From VAZQ01 sp036557705 (lineage in GTDB: Bacteria > Pseudomonadota > Alphaproteobacteria > Rhizobiales > Xanthobacteraceae), in assembly GCA_036557705.1 (NCBI GenBank), contig DATBHB010000094.1, positions 148,800 to 212,799 on the forward strand: a stretch of 64,000 nt of DNA, in the 5' to 3' direction. The translations under genes were made by a program, and so were the position numbers. A model generated the notes under the pieces. That model saw only the letters and a list, made by a program, of their open reading frames with translations. It was not told the origin of the DNA and did no database searches. Shown in pieces: positions 25,404-34,209 of the stretch (position 1 is its first letter; every line of letters begins with the position of its first letter).

Positions 25404-26432
25404 CTACGGCAAATCGATTGCAGCCTTCGCTTTCTCGACCAGGGCGGGCGGCAGCGAGAACGCATCATTGATGACCTGTTCCACAGCCGGCCCGGGCTGC
25501 CACGTGTCGGTGTCGAGGGAGAGCCGTTTCGCGGCGGCGATATAAGCCGGATCTTTGACCGTCGCGACGAGTGCCGAGCGCAAGGCGGCAAGGCGCTCAT
25601 CCGGCACCCTCGGCGGCGCGTAAACTGCCCGGCCAATCGCCAAGCTCAAGCCCACGAAATCGACAATCGCTTTCTGTTGCGGATCGCTGACCAGATCCCG
25701 AAGCAACGGGACGTAATCGCCGATCGCCGCAAGCTTCCGCGGGCCAAGCTGAACGAGATGGACGATCTTGTTTTCGCGCAGCCAGTCGGGGTGTGCGGCC
25801 GGCCACGTCTCCCAAGTTGTCGCGCGGCCGTTCACTTCCCCACGCTCGATCGCAATATCGATTTCAGCTCCGCCCTTGTAGCCGCGTACGGACTTGAATT
25901 TCGTGCCGAGGAGATTGTTGGCAAGCGCGATGTCCTGGAAACTGTTCGATCCCTTGCCCGTTGCTCCCATGATCAAGGCAGTACGCCGCGCTTCATCGAT
26001 GCTGCGCGCAGGCGCCGTGTGCCACACGGAAATCACGTCCTGGACCACTGCAAGCGAACCGATCCAGCTGAACTTCCGTGGATCGTACATCACCTCTTTG
26101 GGATCGGTGGCGGCGAACACCATTGCGGTCGAGAGCGGAGTCCCGATGACACTGCCGTCTCGAGCCGCAACGTTGTACATGTAATTGCTGGCCGCGACTC
26201 CGCCGCCGCCCGGCATCACCTGAAGGACGATGTTCGGATTGCCCGGGATGTGATTACGCAGATGCTCGATGAAGGTGCGTGCATAAAGCCCCCACGAGGC
26301 ACCGTCCGGGACCGCGAGAATATAGGAGATGGTCTTGCCGCGGTAAAACTCCGCGACGGACTGCGCCTGCGCTGAAGCAGCGCCGAACCCGACGAGCGAG
26401 GCGAGCAATCCTGCGAACGTGCGTGCGAGCAT
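25404..26432 (-). CDS. TctC/Bug-type tripartite tricarboxylate transporter binding protein (long subtype)
   Basis: An exported solute-binding protein of about 342 residues with signal peptide MLARTFAGLLASLVGFGAASA. The family signature is recognisable in FYRGKTISYILAVPDG, VMPGGGGVAASNYMYNVAARDGSVIG and the late APPRVPDERL. It would bind a carboxylate in the periplasm for a TctAB permease, but no tctA or tctB gene lies in the window. ATG 26432 gives the cleanest signal peptide; an in-frame ATG at 26480 would overlap the start of the divergent molybdoenzyme gene. The closest relative in the window is at 43666-44691. Ligand unknown. Confidence 0.82.
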   Translation of the reverse strand: MLARTFAGLLASLVGFGAASAQAQSVAEFYRGKTISYILAVPDGASWGLYARTFIEHLRNHIPGNPNIVLQVMPGGGGVAASNYMYNVAARDGSVIGTPLSTAMVFAATDPKEVMYDPRKFSWIGSLAVVQDVISVWHTAPARSIDEARRTALIMGATGKGSNSFQDIALANNLLGTKFKSVRGYKGGAEIDIAIERGEVNGRATTWETWPAAHPDWLRENKIVHLVQLGPRKLAAIGDYVPLLRDLVSDPQQKAIVDFVGLSLAIGRAVYAPPRVPDERLAALRSALVATVKDPAYIAAAKRLSLDTDTWQPGPAVEQVINDAFSLPPALVEKAKAAIDLP

Positions 26433-26478
26433 CGACGGCACCGTAGCGCATTCTTCGGGCAATCGATAGAACGGGGGC

Positions 26479-28779
26479 ATGAGCGATCGCCGGGTGAGAA
26501 CCGCGTCTCATTGGGGCGCCTTTTGGGTGAAGGTCCGCGATGGCCGCGCTGTCGGTGTCGAGCCCTTTGAAAAGGACGCGCACCCCTCACCCCTGGCCGC
26601 ATCTCTGGTCGGCGCGGTCTATGACCCAAGCCGCATCGATCGTCCCTACGTTCGCAAAGGCTTCCTCGAACGCGGAGCGAAGAGCGACCGTTCCGGGCGA
26701 GGAGTCGAGCCGTTCGTGCCGGTCGATTGGGATGCAGCGCTTTCGCTTGCGGCGCGTGAGCTCCTTCGCGTCAAATCCGGCTGCGGCAATGCCGCGATCT
26801 TCGCCGGTTCATACGGCTGGTCGAGCGCCGGCCGGCTGCATCATGCGAAGTCGCTCCTGCACCGTTTCATGAATCTGTTCGGCGGCTCGACCGAGCAGGT
26901 CGACACCTATTCGAACGCGGCCGCCTCCGTCATTACGCCGCATGTGCTCGGTGATGACAAAGCAGTGCGCGGTCCGGGAACGACTTGGAATGCGATTGCA
27001 GCCAATACGCGATTGATCGTCTCGTTCGGAGGCATGCCGCTCAAGAATCTGCAGATCGAGGCGGGCGGTACCGGCGAGCATTCATCGATCAGCGCGATCA
27101 AGCACCTCAAGGACCGCGGTATCGAATTCGTCTGTATCAGTCCGATCCGCGCCGACTGTGCGGATGAGCTCGACGCCATGTGGCTGCCGGCGATACCAGG
27201 AACCGATACGGCGGTCATGCTTGGGCTCGCCCACACGCTCGTCGCTCACGGCCGGCACGATGTTGCGTTCCTGGATCGTTACACAGTCGGGTTTGAAAAG
27301 TTTCGTCGCTACCTGATGGGTGAGGAGGACGGTCAGCCCAAAGATGCTGCCTGGGCCGCGCGGATCTCCGGGCTCGATGCCGAGACGATCCGCGGCCTTG
27401 CCTTGCGCATGGCGCGAACACGGACCTTCATCACCACCACTTGGTCGCTGCAGCGCGCCGACCATGGCGAGCAGCCGATCTGGATGACGATCGTGCTGGC
27501 AGCAATGCTGGGGCAGGTCGGCTTGCCAGGAGGGGGCTTCGGGATCGGTTATGGTTCGGTTGCTCGCATGGGTGCTGCTCGCTCGCCAGCGCCGGCACTC
27601 AATCGACCAGCGGGAAAAAACCCGATCCGGTCCTACATTCCGGTCGCGCGCATCAGCGATCTCTTGCTCAATCCGGGCGCGACGATCGACTATAACGGAG
27701 AGCGGATCACCTTTCCGGATATCAAACTCGTCTACTGGTGCGGCGGCAATCCGTTCCACCATCATCAGGATATCAACCGGCTCCTGCGCGCTTGGCAGCG
27801 GCCGGAGACGGTGATCGTGCACGAAATCTGGTGGACGCCGTGCGCGCGCCGCGCCGACATCGTATTCCCAGCGACGACGACGCTCGAACGCAACGACATC
27901 GCCGCCTCGACCGACCGCTACATGTTCGCGATGCATCAGGCCATTGCGCCCGTCGCCGGCGCCCGCAACGATTTCGACATATTCGCCGAACTTTCAGGCC
28001 GCCTCGGATTTCACGACCTCTTCACCGAGGGACGGACCGAGATGGAATGGCTGCGCCATCTCTACGAAGTAGCCCGCCAGCAGGCATCGCGGCACGGCAT
28101 CGAGCGCCCGGATTTCGAGACATTTTGGGAAACGGGCTATGTCGCCGACCCGGCGCCCGCCGATTACGACTTCCTCGCCGGTTTCCGAGCCGATCCTGAG
28201 GGCCATCCGCTCAAGACTCCTTCCGGCCGGATCGAAATCTTCTCGGATCGTATTGCCTCTTTTGGATATGACGATTGCCCTGGCCATCCGGTCTGGCTTG
28301 AGCCGGCGGAATGGCTGGGCCGCCGCAACGGCAGTGCAGTCCATCTCGTTTCCAACCAGCCCGCGTTGCGGCTCCATGGACAGCTTGACAATGGACCGCT
28401 GAGCCGCAGCGCGAAGATCGAGGGCTGCGAGCCGATCTGGATCAATCCGGGCGACGCCGCGGAGCGCGGCATCGCGCATGGCGACGTGGTACGCGTGTTC
28501 AACGCGCGCGGGGCGTGCCTTGCCGGAGCCGTCGTGACCGATGCAATAGCGGCCGGCGTGGTGCAGATGCAGACCGGGGCGTGGTACGACCCGGAGCGGC
28601 CGGGCGCGATCGGCGCTCTTGATCGGCACGGCAATCCCAATGTGCTCACCCTCGACAAGGGCACGTCGCGCTTGGCCCAGGGCCCGAGCGCGCAGACGAC
28701 GCTCGTCAATATTGTTCGCTGGACGGGCGTTGTGCCGCCCGTTGCCGCCTACGACCCGCCGGAGCGGGCAGGGCGCTGA
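26479..28779 (+). CDS. Molybdopterin-dependent oxidoreductase, BisC/TorA-like (DMSO reductase family)
   Basis: A 766-residue molybdoenzyme binding a bis-MGD cofactor. There is no N-terminal 4Fe-4S cysteine motif, as in biotin sulfoxide and TMAO reductases. GSYGWSSAGRLHHA near residues 110-123 matches the molybdenum-ligating serine region of DMSO/TMAO reductases, with the Mo ligand likely S116. NTYSNAA-like DTYSNAAASVITPHVLG follows, and the MopB C-terminal barrel starts near 640. No signal peptide is visible, so it is probably cytosolic like BisC. It is divergent from a TctC-type gene, the two frames sharing CATG if the longer TctC start is used. Substrate (a sulfoxide or N-oxide) is unproven. 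Confidence 0.85.
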   Translation: MSDRRVRTASHWGAFWVKVRDGRAVGVEPFEKDAHPSPLAASLVGAVYDPSRIDRPYVRKGFLERGAKSDRSGRGVEPFVPVDWDAALSLAARELLRVKSGCGNAAIFAGSYGWSSAGRLHHAKSLLHRFMNLFGGSTEQVDTYSNAAASVITPHVLGDDKAVRGPGTTWNAIAANTRLIVSFGGMPLKNLQIEAGGTGEHSSISAIKHLKDRGIEFVCISPIRADCADELDAMWLPAIPGTDTAVMLGLAHTLVAHGRHDVAFLDRYTVGFEKFRRYLMGEEDGQPKDAAWAARISGLDAETIRGLALRMARTRTFITTTWSLQRADHGEQPIWMTIVLAAMLGQVGLPGGGFGIGYGSVARMGAARSPAPALNRPAGKNPIRSYIPVARISDLLLNPGATIDYNGERITFPDIKLVYWCGGNPFHHHQDINRLLRAWQRPETVIVHEIWWTPCARRADIVFPATTTLERNDIAASTDRYMFAMHQAIAPVAGARNDFDIFAELSGRLGFHDLFTEGRTEMEWLRHLYEVARQQASRHGIERPDFETFWETGYVADPAPADYDFLAGFRADPEGHPLKTPSGRIEIFSDRIASFGYDDCPGHPVWLEPAEWLGRRNGSAVHLVSNQPALRLHGQLDNGPLSRSAKIEGCEPIWINPGDAAERGIAHGDVVRVFNARGACLAGAVVTDAIAAGVVQMQTGAWYDPERPGAIGALDRHGNPNVLTLDKGTSRLAQGPSAQTTLVNIVRWTGVVPPVAAYDPPERAGR

Positions 28780-28796
28780 AAATGGGGGTTCGTCTC

Positions 28797-28942
28797 GTAG
28801 CCCGGATTTGTGCTTGCGCTTTCGGCGCAAGCACAAATCCGGGTCGCTCCTGGCGCAGCCCCGGATTGGAGCCTGCCGACCTGGCAAGACACGAGGGGAG
28901 AGGCAAGCGCTTGGCAGGCTCCAATCCGGGCTACACCCTACG
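28797..28942. repeat. Intergenic palindromic element, family B copy 4 (composite)
   Basis: GTAGCCCGGATTTGTGCTTGCG pairs with an inner CGCAAGCACAAATCCGGG. A second unit with CCGGATTGGAGCCTGCC and GGCTCCAATCCGGGCTAC follows. Two family B hairpins are thus fused side by side. Confidence 0.8.
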
Positions 28943-28963
28943 ATTCCGTACCGCGGTCGGCCC

Positions 28964-29953
28964 ATGAGCAAGCTTCCCATTTCCCTTGCCATCAGCGATT
29001 ACGACCACGTGCGCGATTTCGTCCATGGCCGGGTGACCGCTGAAGGCCTGGACATCAATTTCCAGGTGCTGCCCACGCCGGAGATTTTCGACCGTGCGAC
29101 CCGCGACCAGGAATGGGACGTCTGCGAAATGTCGCTCGGAAAATGGACCGGCATGTTCTCGCAAGGCGACGACAGTCTGGTTCCAATTCCGGTGTTCCCC
29201 TCTCGCGTCTTCCGGCATTCGGCGCTCTACGTGCGCAGGGGCAATGGCGTGGACAGCCTCGAAAAACTCAGAGGGCGGCGTGTCGGTGACCCGGATTTCG
29301 CCCATACCGCCGGAATCTACGCGCGCGGCTTTCTGATGCATGATGTCGGCATCAAACTGGAAGAGATCGAATGGATTCAGGCCGGCACCAACAAGCCAGG
29401 CCGCCACGAAAATCTCGAAATCAAGCTGTCACCGAAGGTAAAGCGGGTAAGCGTTCCCGACAAAAGTCTTGACGACATGCTCCGCGCTGGCGAAATCGAC
29501 GCCATCCTCTCCGCTATTCCGCCCAAGAGTTTTGTGGCCGGCCATCCCGACATGGTGCGGCTCGTTCCCAATTACGTCGAGGTCGAGACCGATTATTTCC
29601 GCCGCACCGGCATTTTTCCGATCATGCATTTCGTCGCGATCAAGCGCGATCTCTTCGACAAGCACAAGTGGATTGCCGTGAACCTCTTTCGCGCCTTCGA
29701 GCGAGCCAAAGAGCGCAGCATCGCGCGTATCCGCGACATGATGATTTCGCATTTTCCATTGCCATGGAATCCCGACAATGCGTGCCGCGCGAGCGAGATG
29801 TTCGGTGCCGATTTCTGGCCCTACGGCGTTGAGCCCAATAAAAAGACCCTCGAAGCGTTCCTCACCTTTGCGGCGGAGCAGGGCGTTGCTCACCGCAAGG
29901 TCGCCCTTGAGGAAGTATTCCCGCCCAGCGTCCAGCGCATCCTCAAAGTGTAA
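28964..29953 (+). CDS. 4,5-dihydroxyphthalate decarboxylase-like protein, second copy
   Basis: A 329-residue protein, the same length as the paralogue at 10714-11703. Shared blocks are CEMSLGKW at the SELSASEY position, IPVFPSRVFRHSALYV, and IFPIMHFVAIKRDLFDKHKW. Family members are annotated as 4,5-dihydroxyphthalate decarboxylase or as substrate-binding proteins; the fold is periplasmic-binding-protein type 2. No signal peptide is visible. It heads a tight five-gene set (gaps of 4, 10 and 2 bases, then an overlap) with an SDR, an enoyl-CoA hydratase, a zinc alcohol dehydrogenase and an acyl-CoA ligase, which suggests aromatic or carboxylic acid breakdown. Confidence 0.78.
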   Translation: MSKLPISLAISDYDHVRDFVHGRVTAEGLDINFQVLPTPEIFDRATRDQEWDVCEMSLGKWTGMFSQGDDSLVPIPVFPSRVFRHSALYVRRGNGVDSLEKLRGRRVGDPDFAHTAGIYARGFLMHDVGIKLEEIEWIQAGTNKPGRHENLEIKLSPKVKRVSVPDKSLDDMLRAGEIDAILSAIPPKSFVAGHPDMVRLVPNYVEVETDYFRRTGIFPIMHFVAIKRDLFDKHKWIAVNLFRAFERAKERSIARIRDMMISHFPLPWNPDNACRASEMFGADFWPYGVEPNKKTLEAFLTFAAEQGVAHRKVALEEVFPPSVQRILKV

Positions 29954-29957
29954 GTTC

Positions 29958-30737
29958 ATGGATCTTGGCATCCGCGGCCGGCGAGCCCTGCTCTGCGGTG
30001 CAAGCCGGGGCCTGGGCAAGGCTTGCGCAGTTGCGATCGCTCGCGAAGGCGTCGATGTGACCCTCGTTGCGCGCAGGCGCGATCCCCTCGAACGCACGGC
30101 AACCGAAATTCGCGAATTGGCCGGCGTGCGTGTAGCGACGGTTGCCGCGGACATCACGACGGCAGAAGGCCGCGGAGCGGCGCTCTCCGCATGCCCCGAG
30201 GCCGATATTCTGCTCAACAATGCCGATGGGCCTTTGCCCGGCGATTTTCGCAAATGGACAAGGCAAGATTGGATCGGGGCGGTCGATTCGATGATGCTGG
30301 CTCCGATCGAGATGATCCGCGCAACCGTCGACGGCATGATGGCGCGCGGCTTCGGGCGGATCGTCAATATTTCTTCGCGCAGCGTGAAGATCCCCCAGCT
30401 GGAGCTTGGGCTGTCGAACGGCGCGCGGATCGGGCTTGTCGGATTCGTCGCTGGACTGGCGCGCCAGACCGTCGCCCGCAATGTCACTATCAACAACCTG
30501 CTGCCCGGCATATTCGACAGCGACGCGCAGAAACGTCATATCGAGGCTATGCTGGGCGATCTGGGCAAGACATTCGAACAGGTCTGGCATGAACGCGCCG
30601 CCAACAGCCCGGCCAGGCGCTATGGCGACCCGGCAGAATTCGGCGCCTATTTCGCCTTCCTCTGCTCGGCGCAGGCCGGCTACATCAACGGCCAGAATCT
30701 GCTGATCGACGGCGGAAGCTATCCGGGCACATTTTGA
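29958..30737 (+). CDS. Short-chain dehydrogenase/reductase family protein with atypical active site
   Basis: A 259-residue Rossmann protein. The cofactor loop GASRGLG is at residues 14-20 and LLNNADGPLPG corresponds to the NNAG motif. The usual Tyr-x-x-x-Lys pair is missing: after the serine strand NISSRS (about 136-141) the helix reads LSNGARIGLVGF (about 152-163), so neither the tyrosine nor the lysine is in place. This subgroup with an SNGAR motif is recurrent, so it may be a genuine divergent class and not a decayed gene. C-terminal NGQNLLIDGGSYPG is normal. Activity as a dehydrogenase is doubtful. Confidence 0.85.
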   Translation: MDLGIRGRRALLCGASRGLGKACAVAIAREGVDVTLVARRRDPLERTATEIRELAGVRVATVAADITTAEGRGAALSACPEADILLNNADGPLPGDFRKWTRQDWIGAVDSMMLAPIEMIRATVDGMMARGFGRIVNISSRSVKIPQLELGLSNGARIGLVGFVAGLARQTVARNVTINNLLPGIFDSDAQKRHIEAMLGDLGKTFEQVWHERAANSPARRYGDPAEFGAYFAFLCSAQAGYINGQNLLIDGGSYPGTF

Positions 30738-30747
30738 TCAAAAGCCA

Positions 30748-31503
30748 ATGAACGATCGACATTGCGCATCTGTTCTCTTGGAGAAACAACGGAACGGCGT
30801 CGCGACGGTGACGCTCAACCGGCCGCACGTGCTCAACGCGCTCGATGTGCCAGCCAAAGAGCAGCTGGCGGCGATCTGGCAGGAAATCTCCGAGGACTCT
30901 GCTATTCGCGTCGCCGTTCTCACCGGCGCTGGAAGCAAAGCATTTTGCGCCGGCTCCGACATCAAGGAAATCAGCCAGACGGGCCGCATGGTTTCGACGG
31001 ATACGTTGCTGCGCGCCATACCCGGGATCGGCATTCCGCTCGACAAGCCGGTGATCGCGGCGCTGCACGGTTATTGCATCGGGTTTGGGATGACACTCGC
31101 TCTGCATTGCGACCTGCGGGTCGGCGCCAGGGATGCCGTGCTCGGCTATCCGGAGGTGCGGCACGGCATGATTTCCGCCGTGAGCGCGCTTCGTCTGCCG
31201 CAGGTGATCGCGAGCGTCCGCGCGTTCGAAATGCTGGTTCTCGGTCGCAACTACTCGGCAGGAGAGGCCATGCAACTGGGCCTCCTCAACGCAGTCGTCG
31301 AAGACGCTGATGCCGAAGCGCAGGCGTGGGCGGCAAGGATCGCCGGATATTCTCCCGCCGCCGTGCAGGCCACCAAGCGGCTTGCCCTGTTTAAAACCCG
31401 ATTGAGCGAGGCTGAGCGCAATGCGATCGAAGCCGCGCGCGCCTTCGTGGAATCGAGGGACGACTACAAGGAAGGCGCGGCCGCGTTCACGGAACGCCGA
31501 TAG
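30748..31503 (+). CDS. Enoyl-CoA hydratase/isomerase family protein
   Basis: A 251-residue crotonase-fold protein. VTLNRPHVLNAL is at the start and the oxyanion-hole FCAGSDIKEI near residues 66-75. GYCIGFGMTLALHCDLRVG near 107-125 replaces the usual GGG turn with GFG. Then comes YPEVRHGM near 134-141, where the glutamate may be catalytic. It would hydrate or isomerise an acyl-CoA thioester in the operon that also encodes an acyl-CoA ligase. Its exact reaction cannot be deduced. Confidence 0.88.
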   Translation: MNDRHCASVLLEKQRNGVATVTLNRPHVLNALDVPAKEQLAAIWQEISEDSAIRVAVLTGAGSKAFCAGSDIKEISQTGRMVSTDTLLRAIPGIGIPLDKPVIAALHGYCIGFGMTLALHCDLRVGARDAVLGYPEVRHGMISAVSALRLPQVIASVRAFEMLVLGRNYSAGEAMQLGLLNAVVEDADAEAQAWAARIAGYSPAAVQATKRLALFKTRLSEAERNAIEAARAFVESRDDYKEGAAAFTERR

Positions 31504-31505
31504 CC

Positions 31506-32543
31506 ATGACGTCGATGCGAGCCGTCACCTTTGCCGAATTCGGTCCGCCCGATGTATTGCGGGTGACCGCCGTCGCCCAGCCACAGCCCGGCCCCGACGA
31601 CGTCCTCGTTCGTATCCATGCCGCGGGCGTGTGCTACCACGATGTCCTCTCGCGCGCCGGGAAAATTCCTGGCGGGAAGACTGATCGGATTCTCGGCCAC
31701 GAGATCGCGGGCGAGATCGTGGGGACGGGCGCAAATATTCCGGGTGAGCGCGCGGGCGAGCGCGTCGTCCTCTACCAGCGGCTCTACTGTGGGACGTGCC
31801 GATACTGTCTTGCCGGCCGCCACGACCTCTGCCGCAACAGCCGCGTCCTTGGCGAAACCGGGGGAGGGGGCTACGCGGAATTCACCTGCGTGCCGGCCCG
31901 CAATGCGATTGAGATGCCCGACAATCTCGACATGACGGCGGCGGCACTCGCGGTCTGCCCGGTAGGAACCAGCGTACGAGCCGCGCTTGGCGTCGCGCAA
32001 GTCGAGCCGGGACAAACCGTATTGATCACGGGCGCCGGCGGCGGCCTCGGCCTGCATCAGATCCAGGTGGCCAAGAGCGTCAACGCGCATGTCACGGCTA
32101 TCACCAGCTCTCCGGAAAAAAACGAGGTCATTCGTGACGCCGGCGCGGACGAGATCATCGTCTGCCCGGATCTGAAATTCAGCGGCGAGGTATGGCGCCG
32201 GACCGGCAAGCAGGGCGTCGATGTCGTGCTCGAGAACGTGGTCACCGGCACGCTCGGCGAAAGCCTGCGTTCGACGGCGCAGAGTGCGATTGTGGTCGTG
32301 CTCGGGAATATCGGCGCCGCGCGCGTGGACGTCGATCCTGGGCTGATCATCGCGCGGCGCATCCGCATCTCCGGCTCGGGCAACGCGACGTATAAGGATG
32401 TGCGCATTGCGCTCCATCTCCTGGCAACGGGCATCGTCAAGCCGTTCATCGGCTGCGTTCTTCCCTTCCCGGAGGCTTCAAAAGGTCACGACCTGATGGA
32501 GCGGCGCGCAGTCACTGGACGGATCGTGCTGAGCGGCTGGTGA
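31506..32543 (+). CDS. Zinc-dependent alcohol dehydrogenase (medium-chain)
   Basis: A 345-residue MDR-family enzyme. Likely catalytic-zinc ligands are C43 in GVCYHD and H65-E66 in GHEIAG. The structural zinc site has C95, C98, C101 and C109 in CGTCRYCLAGRHDLC. The Rossmann loop GAGGGLGLHQIQ is near residues 177-188. It is cytosolic and probably NAD(P)-dependent. It is fourth in the five-gene operon; its TGA overlaps the ATG of the following ligase gene by one base. Confidence 0.88.
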   Translation: MTSMRAVTFAEFGPPDVLRVTAVAQPQPGPDDVLVRIHAAGVCYHDVLSRAGKIPGGKTDRILGHEIAGEIVGTGANIPGERAGERVVLYQRLYCGTCRYCLAGRHDLCRNSRVLGETGGGGYAEFTCVPARNAIEMPDNLDMTAAALAVCPVGTSVRAALGVAQVEPGQTVLITGAGGGLGLHQIQVAKSVNAHVTAITSSPEKNEVIRDAGADEIIVCPDLKFSGEVWRRTGKQGVDVVLENVVTGTLGESLRSTAQSAIVVVLGNIGAARVDVDPGLIIARRIRISGSGNATYKDVRIALHLLATGIVKPFIGCVLPFPEASKGHDLMERRAVTGRIVLSGW

Positions 32544-34060
32544 TGCACATCGCGGCGAAAATCGACCAGCTCGCGCTTTGGCACGGCGATCGCACCGCTA
32601 TCGTGGATTCTTTCGGCGCCTGGTCCTTTCGGCAATTGCATGAGCGGATCACCCGATTCGGCAATGCAATGCACGGACTTGGCCTCAAAGCCGGCGACCG
32701 GATCGCGCTGCTCGTTCCGGATATTCGTGAATATCTCGAAGCGGACTATGGCGCGATGGCAGCCGGCTTCGTCCGCGTGCCGATCGATCCGCGGCTGACA
32801 CGGCGCGACTTTGTCGCCTTGCTGCGGCACGCGCAGGCGCGCGCGCTTATCACGCATCCGGATTTCGCCAAAAAAATTGAGGGGCTGCGACTGGAGACCG
32901 AAACCCTGAAATGGATCATTCACATCGGAGGCGGCGGGATCGGACTGGATTATGAGGATTTGCTGGGGCGGGCATCCGACCAGGCGCTGACGGAGCGCCA
33001 TGAGAGCGATCTCGCCAGCTTGAATTTTAGCGGCGGCACGACCGGGTCGCCCAAAGCCGTTATGCTGCGGCACCGCAACCTGATGGCGGTGGCCCAGAAC
33101 ACGATTGCGGGCTTCGATATCAGCGCGCGCAGCGTATTCCTGAATGTCCGTCCGCTCTGGCCTATCGCGCAGGTCATTCTCATGGCGCACTTGTTCGCCG
33201 GCGCGACCGTCGTGCTCGGCGGACCTTTCGATCCCGAGCAGTTGCAACAGCAGATCCAGCAGAGCGGAGCGACGCGAACGTCGCTGGTGCCTACGCAACT
33301 GGTTCGTGCGCTCGATCACTGGCGCCCGAACGATGAGCAGCTGCGTCGGCTGGAAGCGATTTACGTCGGCGGTTCACGCATTCCGCCGCCGGTATTCGAA
33401 CGGGCCTTCGAACTCATCGGTGCACGCATCGGCGTTCTCTACGGAATGACGGAGGCGCCGGTCACCTGTTACCTGCCGCCAGAGAGCCTCGCAAGCGATG
33501 CGCTGCGGCGGCGGCAGCTCATGGAATCGGTCGGGCACGAGTTGTTCGGGTATCAGGTGCGGATCGCACCTTCCGCGGAAACGCCGGCTGAGGCGACGGG
33601 CGAAGTGCTGATCCGCGGCGACAATGTCATGGCCGGCTATTGGCAGGACGACCCAGCCACGGGCCGCGCCCTGCGCGGGGGATGGCTGCATACCGGGGAT
33701 ATCGGGTGGAGCGACGGATCGGGCAATCTCTACATCGTCGGCCGCTTGAACGATGTCATTCGATCCGGCAGCAGCAACATCATTCCCAAGGAAGTCGAGG
33801 ACGCGATCGGCACACATCCGGCGGTAAGCGAAGTGGCCGTGTTGGGCGTTCCGGATATCGAGTGGGGCGAGGCGGTCACCGCCTTCGTGGTGCTGAAGCC
33901 GGGAATGGGGGCATCCGAAGCCGATCTCGTGAAGCATTGCCGCGAGCAATTAGCCGGATACAAGAAACCGCGTGCGGTGCGATTCGTGGCGAGCCTTCCT
34001 CGTTCGCATTACGGCAAAGTCATCCGCGCAGAACTGCTGGCGCAGGCCGGAAAATTGTAG
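32543..34060 (+). CDS. AMP-dependent acyl-CoA synthetase/ligase
   Basis: A 505-residue adenylate-forming enzyme that would activate a carboxylic acid to its CoA thioester. The AMP-binding loop FSGGTTGSPKAVML is near residues 161-174, the A5 motif YGMTEAP near 299-305, and the hinge/A8 region TGDIGWSDGSGNLYIVGR near 380-397. The C-terminal KPRAVRFVASLPRSHYGKV contains the catalytic lysine. ATG 32543 overlaps the previous stop (TGATG), indicating coupling. It is the last gene of the operon; its TAG stop is provided by repeat C2. The acid substrate is unknown, with fatty or aromatic acids the options. Confidence 0.9.
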   Translation: MHIAAKIDQLALWHGDRTAIVDSFGAWSFRQLHERITRFGNAMHGLGLKAGDRIALLVPDIREYLEADYGAMAAGFVRVPIDPRLTRRDFVALLRHAQARALITHPDFAKKIEGLRLETETLKWIIHIGGGGIGLDYEDLLGRASDQALTERHESDLASLNFSGGTTGSPKAVMLRHRNLMAVAQNTIAGFDISARSVFLNVRPLWPIAQVILMAHLFAGATVVLGGPFDPEQLQQQIQQSGATRTSLVPTQLVRALDHWRPNDEQLRRLEAIYVGGSRIPPPVFERAFELIGARIGVLYGMTEAPVTCYLPPESLASDALRRRQLMESVGHELFGYQVRIAPSAETPAEATGEVLIRGDNVMAGYWQDDPATGRALRGGWLHTGDIGWSDGSGNLYIVGRLNDVIRSGSSNIIPKEVEDAIGTHPAVSEVAVLGVPDIEWGEAVTAFVVLKPGMGASEADLVKHCREQLAGYKKPRAVRFVASLPRSHYGKVIRAELLAQAGKL

Positions 34061-34196
34061 CCCGCATGAGCGAAGCTGATACCGGCGAAGCTAGTATCAG
34101 CGGAGCGATATGCGGGGCGGCCCCGCATTCGCGCCCGCGCTTGAACCGGCCTCCTTCCCTCGAGGTCCTGCCCGCGCGGTCGCTCATGCGGGCTAC
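34057..34196. repeat. Intergenic palindromic element, family C copy 2
   Basis: Opens GTAGCCCGCATGAGCG and closes CGCTCATGCGGGCTAC, an exact inverted repeat, with inner GATACCGGCGAAGC/GCTAGTATC. Its left end supplies the stop codon of the acyl-CoA ligase gene. Confidence 0.88.
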
Positions 34197-34209
34197 GGCC
34201 CATACGTTC

